A DNA stretch of 64,000 nt from Auriscalpium vulgare (GCA_019915015.1 JAHBBC010000026.1:372001-436000), one strand, 5' to 3'. Positions 44,011-54,133 are shown, counted from the stretch's first letter. The notes: generated by a model from the letters alone, not told the origin. Translations and numbers: made by a program.

Positions 44011-44787
44011 CTAATCCGCTGTCGCAGGTGAGTGGAACTGAACGTACTGCGCTCGTTGCTGGTCGAGTTCCGCCGACCTCTGCTCCGGTTCGAAGAGCAT
44101 ATCCTTCCGCAGCTCGGCGTAATACTCATGAGCAAAGTCGAGCAGTTCCTCCTCGTTCCACCACGCGATATCATACGATCCCGGCGTCCCGAGGCTAGCA
44201 AGCCACTGATACCGCTGCTCGCATGCAAATCGCAGCAGAATGCGCTCCCCGTGGACGGGGTCCGTGCGCCGCAGGCTGTGGGACAGCACAATGTCGAAGA
44301 ACGTCCGCAGGGCGGGGATGTGCGGCGCGCCCCAGCCCGCAGTCTCCATGTTGTGCAGCAGCGCCGGGATCGCGCCGCAGAAGTCGTCCCAGGGCAGGTC
44401 GCGGTCCCAACGCGGCATGTAGTGGTACATGCGCGTGTCGTCCCAGTCCGCGCGCGCGGCGCGTGCGACGGCATGGAACAGCTTGAAGCCCGTTTCCGTG
44501 AAAAGATCGAGTTCACAGTATTGGAAGTGGTGCAGATTGTTCAGGGCGAGGGCCCTGAATTCCTGTCTGCTGAGCGCGGCTTCGGGGTCGACGGCCGCTT
44601 CGTCGGCGGCAACTTGGGCATCCCAGGCGAGGATTGCGCGGGTGTTGGAGGATGTCCAGGCTGCTGCGAGACGCGCGCGAGCGGCGGCCACGTCGAGGTT
44701 GTGGGTGCCGGGGAAGATGGTGGCGAGCTCTTGGTCGGTGTAGACGGGCGCCACGGCGTCGTGCGGGTTCTTGACAGGACGCTGCAT
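44011..44787 (-). CDS. Hypothetical protein, shared-promoter family with distinct body (258 aa)
   Basis: A single exon from the ATG at 44787: MQRPVKNPHDAVAPVYTDQE, which matches the N-terminus of the locus at 38088 (GDAVAPNYTDEE), as does the upstream block at 44870-44950. From about residue 25 the protein is unlike that family: Ala-rich helix (ARARLAAAWTSSNTRAILAW), then LNNLHHFQYCELDLFTETG, MYHYMPRWDRDLPWDDF, PALRTFFDIVLSHSLRR, FACEQRYQWLASLGTPG and a charged end ELDQQRAQYVQF. It looks globular and intact. I do not recognise a domain. It could be a chimera that captured the family's promoter and first codons, or a more complete ancestral form. Confidence 0.75.
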   Translation of the reverse strand: MQRPVKNPHDAVAPVYTDQELATIFPGTHNLDVAAARARLAAAWTSSNTRAILAWDAQVAADEAAVDPEAALSRQEFRALALNNLHHFQYCELDLFTETGFKLFHAVARAARADWDDTRMYHYMPRWDRDLPWDDFCGAIPALLHNMETAGWGAPHIPALRTFFDIVLSHSLRRTDPVHGERILLRFACEQRYQWLASLGTPGSYDIAWWNEEELLDFAHEYYAELRKDMLFEPEQRSAELDQQRAQYVQFHSPATAD

Positions 44788-44869
44788 GATGATTTCGAGG
44801 GTTTGCTGGATGATAGAGGGATATGTTGACGGACAAAGGTGGTTGGAGACGATAAAGCCCAACCAAAGA

Positions 44870-44950
44870 AGCGACTGGAAATTTTCAGTTGCACGCAGGC
44901 TGAGAAAGGGAGTGAGCGGACCTGGGGCGGACGACGAGCGCTACTTGTGC
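44870..44950 (-). promoter_or_regulatory. Shared upstream block of common-promoter family, 44-kb copy
   Basis: The minus strand shows AGCGCTCGTCGTCC, CTCACTCCCTTTCTCAGCC and TGCAACTGAAAATTTCCAG, matching the blocks at 7.6, 38.2, 49.85 and 52.65 kb. Confidence 0.6.
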
Positions 44951-45049
44951 TGCACAACCCGGTGCCAGCTCCCGCACCAGTGGCAGGCCGATCCATCCCA
45001 GCATAAAGGCCCATCGACATCGCCCAACATCAAGGAAGTACTCACCAGC

Positions 45050-45520
45050 GGTGGGTGTCGTGCATTGCGATGATCCCAAGTAGCAAGCGCCGGCGTGGCG
45101 AGGCCGTCGGCACGCTCGGCAACTGCCGAAGCCTCCTTGCTCGCGATCGTCGACTCCGAGCGGTCCGCCTCAACCTCTCTTTCATACCCTCTAGATCTCC
45201 ACAGCAACTCACAGCGTCCGTTTGCATCTCAATAACAGCATCAGTTTGAGGCAAGGGAGTTGCATTGCTCTGTGGATGCGATGGGATTGCGGATCAATGA
45301 ATGGTGCGTGTCCGATCCCCCGCTGTTTCGTCCTAGCTGACCTCTTGCTCTCATCCTGCTTCCAGCCTGCTACAAAGTGAGCTCAGTATAGCCTCGCACA
45401 TACTGACTTCTCATAGATTTGTGTTTGATAAGTTCTGCAGTCCCACGGAGCCAACCCGCACGCCAGCCAAGTCGTCGCTGCGCTATACCCGTAGCCCTCC
45501 TCGCTGACCGTCCTTGCCCT
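45050..45520. promoter_or_regulatory. Divergent intergenic module, copy 2
   Basis: Contains the palindrome TCGGCAACTGCCGA (45116-45129), GGGATTGCGGATCAATG, TTCCAGCCTGCTACAAAGTGAGCTC and TCGTCGCTGCGCTA, parallel to 38.4-38.75 kb. No gene follows on the far side that I can support, unlike the other two copies. Confidence 0.45.
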
Positions 45521-46915
45521 GCGCAACACAGACGCACCCTTCCTTACCGCACTCTTTATTTACATGGTCCGGAAAATGTTACCTTTCTAAATAAAACCGA
45601 AGAACCCGGTATGGCCCACCAGCAAACGGGCAAACGCGCGGCGGCGGTAGGAATTTTAGCCTGCAGCAGATCGACGTTGCTCCGTATGACCAGCACAACT
45701 GTGTAGGTGAGACAATTCTCCGACGTGCATATTATGTGCTGATGACTGCGTAGAATGTACCCAACCACAAGCACGCTAAATTGTCGCCGTGCCAACACCG
45801 CCCAACTTCGTCCTTCAGCTGCACCATGCGCACGACCCTCAACGTCGACGCCGCCCTCAAAATGCGGCGCATGAATGTGGCCCAGGCGCGTCTGTCTATA
45901 TCTTGCTGCATACATATACTCATTTCTCGCAAACCGCCCAGGCCTTCCGTCCCGCAACACCCGCTGCTGCTGATACCCGTCACTACCTACGGACCTTGCC
46001 ACTCGCCAGTCCCTGCGCGATGGTCAGAATATTCTGCTCGGAAGATCTCTCCGTGGATTCTGTCGTGAAGCTCGCGGTGGGCCATGCCACACTTGTATCG
46101 GCCTGCGCTTCCGCGCCCCGTGCCCACCGGTACAGTGCCAACATACGCCGAGCCGCCCAGGTAATATCTGACACTTTGACAAGCTAGATGCGGCCTGGCT
46201 TCCTGCGATTCGTCGGCGCTAGCATCAAGCCAGGCCGCATCGTCGGCGCTAGCATATTCCAGACGAATCCTCGATGTGTAGGCGCAGCTGGGTGCGGCGG
46301 CCGCAGTCACCTTTGGATGCGGTTGATCTAGACTTCCGTTTATCATATCCTCATAGTACCAGTGAATTGATCTGATCCTCCAGAGACAATGTTTATTTGA
46401 GCTACCGACCGAGCGCGCGGGGCTGTCCAGCTGGATCAACGGCGCTCTCTGATAGAGCCTCACGCGCACGCCTCACGACTTTGCTCTCACGCACACCGTC
46501 ACTCTCTTTCCTCAGGCCTTAACCTCAGCTTTCTACTCTCTGCACCCAGCCCAGCCCGTCGTCCCTTTCAAGAAGCAAAAAATAGCCCTCTACTCCAACC
46601 GATCGAGAGATGGACGCCCGCTTGGGCTCAGCACTCAGCGCGTTGCAATCAGTCGCGTGTCAATCACAGGGGAAATGAGATTGTCATATTGGACAGCGAC
46701 AACGCCTGCGGTGAGAACCGCCAGCCCGCGCAGTCCTTCTAGAGAGCACGATCTCATTGCCAGAGAGGGACGCATTTGATGGGTGCTCCAAGAAAAAGGT
46801 CCAACGAGTATTTCCATACCCGTACTTGCTATTTACTGTGAAAGAATCCACGCTACAATAGCAATTTGCATCAAACGTTCACCAAAATCAATGATACAGC
46901 TCTCATGCAAATGAC
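45521..46915. other. Intergenic stretch, nothing recognised
   Basis: Overlapping open frames at 45556-46187 on both strands and 45987-46469 (-) have no domain. A perfect hairpin lies at 46187-46241. Confidence 0.4.
46187..46241. repeat. Perfect 15-bp inverted repeat
   Basis: Arms GATGCGGCCTGGCTT (46187-46201) and AAGCCAGGCCGCATC (46227-46241), loop 25 nt. CGTCGGCGCTAGCAT also occurs twice directly (about 46211 and 46241). Confidence 0.8.
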
Positions 46916-48973
46916 TTACAGCCCGGCAAGAGCCGTAAACTCTGCCCGCAAGCGTTCGGTGGCCGCCTGCACCCTGCGATCCACCAGAATCTGTATCCGA
47001 GCCTCCATGAGTTCCGACGAAACGTCGCCCGCCCCATCCTCATCCTTCACCACGGCGGACGGACCAACCGCGTCCGTAGTAGCCCCGACAATCCTCATGC
47101 TCGCCCGCGCCGGCGGCCGCTTGCTCGGTTTGTGCACAGCCATATCTTTCTGTCAACGCAGCGCCGGCACATGGTGAGCATCATACAGTCTGGGACGCGC
47201 AAGACGCTGCACATACCTGGGCACGCCCTCGACCGCGCCGCACCGGTCCTGCGTGGTATTCGCTTATCGAGAGGCAAGCTTTGCGCCTCAGCGAGCACAG
47301 CACGCACGTCGCGCGCGCCGCGGCCCCAACCAGACACGGGGCCTCAGCTTCGTGGCACGGCCCGCACGTATCCTGCCACCATATCAAATTCAAATCATGA
47401 GCAGTGAGTCAAACCGCCTGTGAGTGGAAAGCGGCCGACGCACCGCATTTCTAGTCGAGCGCTCGGTGCCGATGTAGAACTTGAATGCGCCGGCGGTGAC
47501 GATGATCGCGTCGTCCGGGAGCGAGGAGAAGATCTCGCAGCCCATCTTGAGGCGGCGAGGCTGGGTCCAGCGCGAGTTGGGCGCGCGGAGGGAGAGGAAG
47601 GGGCCGTCGGGGGAGTAGGGCACACAACGCGTGCGGCGCAGACTGCAGAGCACGCAGTGCGTGTCCGTGCCGGCAATACATGGAACGCCGGCGGTGTGAC
47701 AGGCAACGCAGGGGGTCTGCAGGAGCGCATGTACGCATATACTCGTAAGCGATACTGCTTGAAAGGTTAGAAAGAGGTACCTACGTCATTCCGCGCTGAA
47801 GAAGAGGTCCCGACGACAACTTTGCTGTAGCCTGAGGGCTTGCTCTTCGCTGGTACACTTACCACAAGGACGTCAGGAGGTAGGGCGGCCTCGTCTTCGT
47901 CATCCAATATCCGCGGGCAAGCGGGATCGCGGGCACTCTCGGACTGCGGCAGCCGGCATGGTACCCCTCTCAGAGAGCACAAGACGCAGCTGTCACCCGT
48001 GCCGACAAAGCACGGAAATTCTTGGCAATCACAATAATCGCACGGGGCCTGCAATGTGCGCTCAGTAAGTCATCATAAAGATTCGGCAAGGGACGCACGG
48101 CGGACCTTGTGCGCTAGCGAGGCCTTCGTACCCACGAAGTAGTTGTCTTCTTCGACGGTGCCCTGACGATCGCGATGTCGAAACTTGGGCACGCCGATGA
48201 CGATGGGATCCGGTGGGAGTAACTCAAAAGAGTATGACGGGTCCAGAAGGCGTGGACAACCTTGCTCGTCCTCGTCGGACGGTGGCGTTCTCAGGAGCTG
48301 CTCCGGACGTATCTTGACTGCCAGAAGGGAAAGAGGCTCGATATCGTCTGCGGGATGACGTGATGCAGTCGGTGTAGACAGAACGATGACAGGGAGGATT
48401 TTGGAGCGAGAGCTTGAAGACTCTGGACGAGGATCCAGGGAGATTGATGGAGAAAGAGGCGCCGAGATCTGGTCTACGGTGATATAGACCGAGATGAAGT
48501 CATCTAGGGCGTCGACTGATATCCGTTGAGCAATCATGCTTCCTTCGCGCGAGACATCGGCAGGTGTGCTTACAGTCTTCTGCCCACCACACGTCCGGTT
48601 CCAGCGACCCATCGTACGCGATATCAAGATCGCTCCCAATGTCGAAAGGGAACACCCTGAAAGCCCAACCTCCTTGATCATAGTGGTCGACGGCACCCAG
48701 CAGCGCGGTCCACGCCGACTCGACGACGGTCGGAAGCTTGACGAGCTGCATATGGCGCCTCACGAAACTGATGCAGCGATACTGCACCGACAGACAGGAA
48801 GTCAGCAAACGCGGGACGATGCGCGACAGAACGATAATACTCACCAGCTCGCCTGCGAGCACGGCATAGTACTTCTCGCGTTCTTCAGGCGCGAGGCTGC
48901 GGAGGCGTTTGACAGCGGCCCGGATCCGGACCATATAATACGAGAGCGTACGCTCGGGATCTTCTGAGGACAT
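46916..48973 (-). CDS. Protein with three Zn2Cys6-like Cys6 clusters (557 aa, seven exons)
   Basis: Exons 48845-48973, 48574-48781, 48106-48515, 47785-48048, 47444-47716, 47217-47372 and 46916-47149; introns of 57-71 nt; every phase joins. The start is MSSEDPERTLSYYMVRIRAA, a helical region. The third exon ends with LPPDPIVIGVPKFR...YFVGTKASLAHK. Exons 4-6 each open with a cysteine cluster: CDYCDCQEFPCFVGTGDSC, CVACHTAGVPCIAGTDTHC and CGPCHEAEAPCLVGAAARA, each followed by CVLCSLRxxxC. Spacing is C-x2-C-x6-C-x7-9-C-x2-C-x6-C, the Zn2Cys6 pattern, but without the usual basic first loop. Exons 4 and 5 end with LPPDVLVVSVP...VVGTSSSARND and LPDDAIIVTAG...YIGTERSTRNA, so segment and cluster alternate. 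The basic stretch KPSKRPPAR and a charged helix close the protein. Zinc binding and a nuclear role are inferred. One donor (GTCCGC, exon 3) is atypical. Confidence 0.8.
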
Positions 48974-49986
48974 TATGGGGAAAAGTGGGTAGAGGTCAGT
49001 GTGGCGGAAAGTTGAAGGTGATGGACAATAAGTACCCCGGGGCGACGGTGCCGCCACCCGCGAGTGGGATCACTGCCACGTGGCCGCTGCGGCAGGCGCG
49101 CGTTGTTTGTTGTTCTGTAAACGTTGTCCGCGTGCCGGGTGTCGTTGTATTGTTTTCAAGGCCAACGTTGTCCGGGTCCTTGGGGATCAGAAATGCGAGA
49201 TCAGACGGGAAAGGGAGGATATGCGATGTCGCACGCTGAGTGGCGTACATTGTAGCGGGGTGCATGCGTCACGGAAAAACCCCAACGGTTCATGAGCTAG
49301 ATTCTGACACACGAATTGATGGCGAGACACGGAATGGGGAATTGAAGGTGACAGATGCGGCCGCGTTGTGAAGGGCGAGGACGGTCGACGACGTGGTGCA
49401 TAGGGCGGCTAGGACGCTACGTGGAACTGCGGAGCGCATCAGTCGCGCCACCACACGCAGGCTACACGCGTATAGCAATGATGAGCTCACCCTTCCGGTA
49501 TCGCCAGGCTGGAATGAAGGGTGTGAGCAAGACCGTCAGCTAAGACAGTGATATCGGCCACGCACTTTGATCTGCAATCCCGGCGCATCCACAGCTATCC
49601 ACAGAACACTGTAACTCATTTCAACTCGCAAACTGCTCTTCCTGCAGTCCAAGCGAATACTGCGAGTTGCTGTAGAGATCTAGAGGGTACAGAAGAGAGA
49701 GGTATAGTCTGCGAGTCGCGACGGTGAGAGATTGCGAAGGGGCTTCGGCTGTTGCCGAGCGTGCCGATGGCCGAGCGCGTGCCGGCGCCGGCGCTTGCTA
49801 CAGACCGTGCCTCCGCAGCGTCGACGCCACGCTAGCGCTCGTTGTCCGCTCCAGGTGCGTGCTCTGAGCCTGTGTCCAATTGAAAAACATCCCTGTCGCA
49901 TCATTTCAGTCGTTTGGGTGAACTGCACCGTCTACAACTCCTGCGCACCACTTCTCGTCCAGCTACCCCTCGCTCGACCTCGTCGT
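48974..49986. promoter_or_regulatory. Divergent intergenic module, copy 3
   Basis: Lies between the Cys6 gene (minus) and the coiled-coil gene (plus). Inverted relative to copy 1, it matches 38.2-39.0 kb: shared upstream block at 49815-49915, palindrome TCGGCTGTTGCCGA at 49745-49758, GGGATTGCAGATCAAAGTGCG-type stretch at about 49560-49580 and GCCAGGCTGGAATGAAG at about 49503-49518 (both on the complementary strand). The far-side partner is an F-box gene in copy 1 but the Cys6 gene here. Confidence 0.5.
49745..49758. promoter_or_regulatory. Palindromic element TCGGCTGTTGCCGA
   Basis: Reverse-complement form of the TCGGCAACNGCCGA element, about 230 bp upstream of the start at 49987. Confidence 0.45.
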
Positions 49987-50760
49987 ATGCTGCGCGCAGC
50001 CACGAGCCTGCCCACTGGCGATGCCTTGCCGCCCAACTCCGCCGACGAAGAGCTTCGAGTCGCCGAGGACAACCCCATCCTCCACACCAAGCGCCTCCCA
50101 GCGGATTGGGCATCATTTAGCGCACGAGCACAATCCGTCCAAGTCGTTGTCGAAGAAGCAGTCGAGCCGGAGCCAGACACCAGCGGGATCAACTTCATGC
50201 ACTGCGCCGAGCGACAGCCCTCCTTTCTCAATTTTCTCCCCCTGCCCTCCACCGGGACCCAGCTGCTGCACTTTGCTGCAGAGACCGTAGACGACGCCGA
50301 CCAAGCAGTCTGGGCGAACTCCCGTGCCAACCTCGTCCCGATCACATATCAAAATCTGAGCATCGCGCAACAGAGTGAGCATCTCGACAATCGGCAAGAA
50401 GAGATCATCGAGTTGGAAGTAAAGATTGCCGAACAGAATAGGTACGTCCGTTTTCCATTGCCGCGCAAGTGGATTTCTCTGACTGTTTGCCTCATCTCAT
50501 CCATAAGCCAGCGCACGCTCGATGCAGTATCCGCAAGGATAGACGCGTTATCCACCAAGATCGACGCAGTGTCCGGCGAGATGGACGAATTATCAGCAGA
50601 AATTAGCGCATTATCCGCAGGGATCACAGGCCTCTTGCCCCGCCGCTCGACCAGCCGCCGCCGCCAAGGGCGGCCGAACAGATCGCAGCAGCGGCACTCC
50701 CGTGACGCTATTTTGGAACGCTGCCGCACCTCGAGCCCCACTCACGGGGTCCGAGCTTAG
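49987..50760 (+). CDS. Common-promoter coiled-coil protein, intact copy (235 aa, two exons)
   Basis: ATG at 49987 (MLRAATSLPTGDALPPNSAD). Exon 1 is 49987-50441, the 66-nt intron 50442-50507 (GTACGT...CATAAG), exon 2 50508-50760. The intron has no stop and is a multiple of three, so a retained form of 257 aa is also readable. Residues 40-75 hold VVVEEAVEPEPDTSG, conserved in all copies. The middle has ANLVPITYQNLSIAQQ, then a coiled coil of repeated 7-residue units (RIDALSTKIDAVSGEMDELS, then AEISALSAGI) and a basic tail (LLPRRSTSRRRQGRPNRS) that could be a nuclear signal. Start chosen by family conservation and distance from the shared promoter block. Function unknown; only clearly intact member. 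Confidence 0.75.
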   Translation: MLRAATSLPTGDALPPNSADEELRVAEDNPILHTKRLPADWASFSARAQSVQVVVEEAVEPEPDTSGINFMHCAERQPSFLNFLPLPSTGTQLLHFAAETVDDADQAVWANSRANLVPITYQNLSIAQQSEHLDNRQEEIIELEVKIAEQNRYVRFPLPRKWISLTVCLISSISQRTLDAVSARIDALSTKIDAVSGEMDELSAEISALSAGITGLLPRRSTSRRRQGRPNRSQQRHSRDAILERCRTSSPTHGVRA

Positions 50761-51094
50761 GGCCAATAGGGACAGCTTGACGGTCCGTGACAACGACTTC
50801 CTTGACCGGACATTCCTTCTCTCCGATATACTGTATAGTTTGGTTACAGGACCTCTGGCCGACGCACGATGACAGCTACGCGCCCTCTTCTTTTTATTCC
50901 TCAGCACATACGACTCGGTACTACTACATGGCCGTGATTGAGATAATTGTCCGCGAAACGTGTGGCTGTTACGACTGAGCATCAAACTCGTGGTAAGCCA
51001 CGGGTGCGATGGATTATACGGAAGGCGGCGACGCCGAGAAGAAGCAAAGAATACAGGTGCGTAGCGGTCAGATGGTGGGAAGGCCAGCGTCGAC
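50761..51094. other. Intergenic, 3' flanks of two genes
   Basis: Convergent 3' ends. GACTGAGCATCAAACTCGTGG resembles the 3' flank at 55.98 kb. Nothing else. Confidence 0.4.
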
Positions 51095-52298
51095 TCAAAT
51101 ACACTCCATGTCCATGACGTCCTGCACGAGATGTTAACATGACATCCTGTAGCGCAACATCGCTGTCACGTACCGTGAAAAACTCTACTACATGCTCCAT
51201 TGGGAAGGAGCAAAATACCGAAAACTCCACACGCATCTCCTTGCACACGCGGATTACCTCAGGGACACCGTGGCCATAAGCACTCTGCGAAACCGTCACG
51301 AGGCGCAGCGCCGGCAAATCACGCAAGGAATCCGCCAGGAAATGTGTAGGCCGCGACTTTTTCTTGAACAGATGCCACGGATGATAGGCGAAGTGGCGGA
51401 TGGTATGGGGAAGCCTGAGCACTTCTTGGGGGCACGTCGCGAGCTCGAGTCTCTCCAGCCGCATGCAGCGGTCGAGGATGTCCTGTGTGGGAAGCATGTC
51501 CTCGATGGTCAACCGCAGCGACGTGATGCTTCCCAGCGCGTTGCCGAGTGCGGGAAGAATGCCCTCGGTACCGTGCCGAATGAAGAGCACCTCGAGCTGA
51601 CACAAAGCAGAGATGTTGACGGCTTCAAGGATCCATGCTGTGGAGGCTATATCACAGACCCTGACTTGGAGGCTACGCAGGGCCGACGGTGGTAGTGCGA
51701 CAGAGTGATCCGTGTTCGGATGGGAAGTGGAATGGTGGTAATCGAGGCGATGCAGGCCGGGCCAAAGCTCGATGAAGGGAGGTACAACCGCTGGTACTCC
51801 GCTAATAGCCAGGTATGTGATACGCAAGTCCAGTGCGCGCAGGCCCTCCACCAGTACGTGCGGGGCGGATGGATAGCCATCGACATCCAGGCCCAACGCG
51901 GTGATGTTCGGACAGAGCTGGAGTAGTTCGATGAGGTCCGTGAGGCCCACTTCATACCGACGCGCTCGAGTTTGCCGCATGTATGTCCCCAGCTGCGGGT
52001 TTGCGCGGAGACTATCGAGGAGCCTGGCGTGTGCGCGTGGGTTGCGGGGGAAGGTCTGGCGAAATATGAGCTGCTGGGAGGGTTGCGTCCAGGATTTGCA
52101 AACGAGGGCGCAATGTTGGAGCGTAAGACATTGAGCGTCTCCGTTTTGCAGGGTGCTGCGGTACACCCAGAGGATGATTTCGAGGTGAACGTCGTGCGGC
52201 AGTGGGACCACGGATTTGGCGGTGAACAAGGACAGGATGACGTGGAAGAGTGCCGTGGGCGCGCGACGTATCCAGAGTAAGGCCTCGGATGAGGACAT
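51095..52298 (-). CDS. F-box protein (383 aa, two exons)
   Basis: Exon 1 is 51174-52298, the 52-nt intron 51122-51173 (GTACGT...GTGCAG), last exon 51095-51121 encoding DVMDMECI. The start MSSSEALLWIRRAPTALFHV is shared with the loci at 39046 and 59167. The F-box, about residues 30-80, reads VVPLPHDVHLEIILWVYR...CALVCKSWTQPSQQLIFR. The leucine-rich part follows, with LLQLCPNITALGLDVD, FIELWPGLHRLDYH, LDRCMRLERLELATCPQE and LPALRLVTVSQSA. Without splicing the frame reads on for 60 residues of unrelated sequence; the conserved micro-exon in paralogues favours the spliced form. Expected SCF substrate receptor. Intact. Confidence 0.87.
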
Positions 52299-52757
52299 GT
52301 TGGCAGGAGCTAAGATAAAGCTTGCTTTTTGGGCGAGCAGAGGCAAGGGGCAGCCAGTGCAAGTACGCGATCGCCACGTGCTGAGTTCGAATTCTTGAAC
52401 TCGCGATGGACGGTGCACACGTCTTGAACGGTATCTTCGAGTTATCTTCGTCCCAGATAGAAAGAACGACCTTTCCCAACGCTGGACCATTGAGCACTGA
52501 TCAAATGGCTGATGATTGAAGGATGCCTTGTCATGCAATTAATGCTCCGGGGTCGCCAGCGTAGACTCGGTCACTCGGAGCGACACCAGGCTAGCGCTTG
52601 GCGTCCACTCCAGGTGCGCGCCCTCCCTTTCTGAGCCTGCATCCAAGTGAAGATTTCCAGTCGTTGTGACTGGGCTGAACTCAGGTTGAACTGCACCGTC
52701 AACAGCTCTCGCGCACTACTTCTCCTCCGGCATTCCCTCGACTTCGTCGTACGCGTC
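52299..52757. other. Divergent spacer between F-box and coiled-coil loci
   Basis: Holds the shared upstream block at 52590-52700 (GCGCTTGGCGTCC, CTTTCTGAGCCTGCATCC). The palindromic element of the other copies is not recognisable. Confidence 0.45.
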
Positions 52758-53730
52758 ATGCTGCGCCCTGCCACTCGCCCGTCCGCCGCCGACGCCGCGT
52801 CGCCCAACTACACCTACGAAGAGCGCGCCGAGGACCACAACCCCATTCTTCACGCAAATCGCCTCGCAGTAGCGTGCTCATTCTCCAACACGTCGGCGGA
52901 CCCCGCGTCCGACGCCGTCCAAGTCGTTGTCGACAAAGCAGCCGAGCCAGAGGCAGACACGAGCGGGATCACATTCGCTCAGTACGCCACGTCACTGCCC
53001 GAGCGCCAGCCCTCCCTCGTCGATTCCCTCCCCATGCCTCCGACCGGATCGATCCGCAGCTGCTCCAAAACGTCGCAGAGACCGCCGACTGCGACCTGTG
53101 GGCCGACTGCGAGACCGCCGACTGGGGCTGTGAGACCGCCGACTGGGGCTGCGAGACCGAGACTGGGGCCCGTGCGCTAACTGCGAGAACGACCTCTGGG
53201 GCCGGTGCACAGACCACGCTCAGCCAGTCTGGCCGGATGAAAACACATCTGAAAACCTGAGCATCGCGAAACGAAGAAAGCAGGCATCTTCCGCCCATAC
53301 CGTCTGGCTGCATGCCGAGCAGCAAGCAAAGACCGAGGAGTGGCAAGCGAAGATCAACGAACGACTCGCAGAAATTGCCGAGCGGATCGCAGAGATCGCC
53401 GGGCAGCAAGAAGAGATCGCCGGGCAGCAAGCAAAGGCCGACGAACAGCTAGCAGAGCTCGCATGGCTAGCAGAGCAGGATCTGTGAGTCTGTTTTGCAT
53501 TGCTGCGCCAGTGAATCTCTCTGATTGTCTGTCTCATCTCTTCCTTCAGCCGCCAAACACGTGCGCTTGATGTATTATCCGCAGACGTCAGAGCGATCAC
53601 CAGATCCGTGCGCAGTGCAGGCCTCTTGCCCCGCCGCACAGCCAGGCGCCCCCACCAAGGGCGGTCGCAAAGATCGCAGCCACCCCACTCCCGCGGCACG
53701 TCGAGCACCGCGCACACTGTCCAAGATTAG
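52758..53730 (+). pseudogene. Common-promoter coiled-coil family member, frameshifted
   Basis: ATG at 52758 (MLRPATRPSAADAASPNYTY), then VVVDKAAEPEADTSG and LPERQPSLVDSLPMPP in frame. A 5-nt difference from the 49987 gene near 53045 shifts the frame; a 21-nt tandem repeat follows (53081-53170) and a second shift near 53215. Then the third frame carries NLSIAKRRKQASSAHTVWLH and a strong coiled coil (LAEIAERIAEIAGQQEEIAG, then QQAKADEQLAEL). The intron GTGAGT...CTTCAG and the basic tail LLPRRTARRPHQGRSQRSQ follow, ending at 53730. Unless unseen introns join the frames, the protein cannot be made whole. Confidence 0.65.
53081..53170 (+). repeat. 21-nt minisatellite inside the coiled-coil locus
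   Basis: Three to four units of GAGACCGCCGACTGGGGCTG(C/T), encoding ETADWGC in one frame. Expansion here accompanies the frameshift. Confidence 0.75.
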
Positions 53731-54130
53731 CGGCATGGACATGGATCATGGTCAACACGGCGCGATGGTTCGACTTCGTTTGCACATCCCCCAACGCACG
53801 ATGGCCGTTGGTACTGGAGGGTTTCTTCTCTACGAATATACCGTATGTTTTGCGCTTTTATTTGATCCAGGTACTCTGGTGGACGCACGATTACGACCGC
53901 ACGCCCCTCGTCTTTTTCTTCCGGAGGCCATACTGTACAATTCGCGATCCAATGGTCATACGCGTGCAGCATGTCTTTGTGGTACTTTACCAGACATAGT
54001 CCGACTTGTACCTCTCATTTAGCCTGCGCGCAGCGCTTCGTGCTACGCGCACACCAATGTTTGCATGCCCATACCCGTCCGCCACCGGTTGCACAAGCAT
54101 ACATAGAATGCGCATATAGTCCAAGAAATA
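53731..54130. other. Intergenic stretch, nothing recognised
   Basis: Between the coiled-coil locus and the 3' part of tiny-ORF unit 5. No supported gene. Confidence 0.35.
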
Positions 54131-54133
54131 AGT

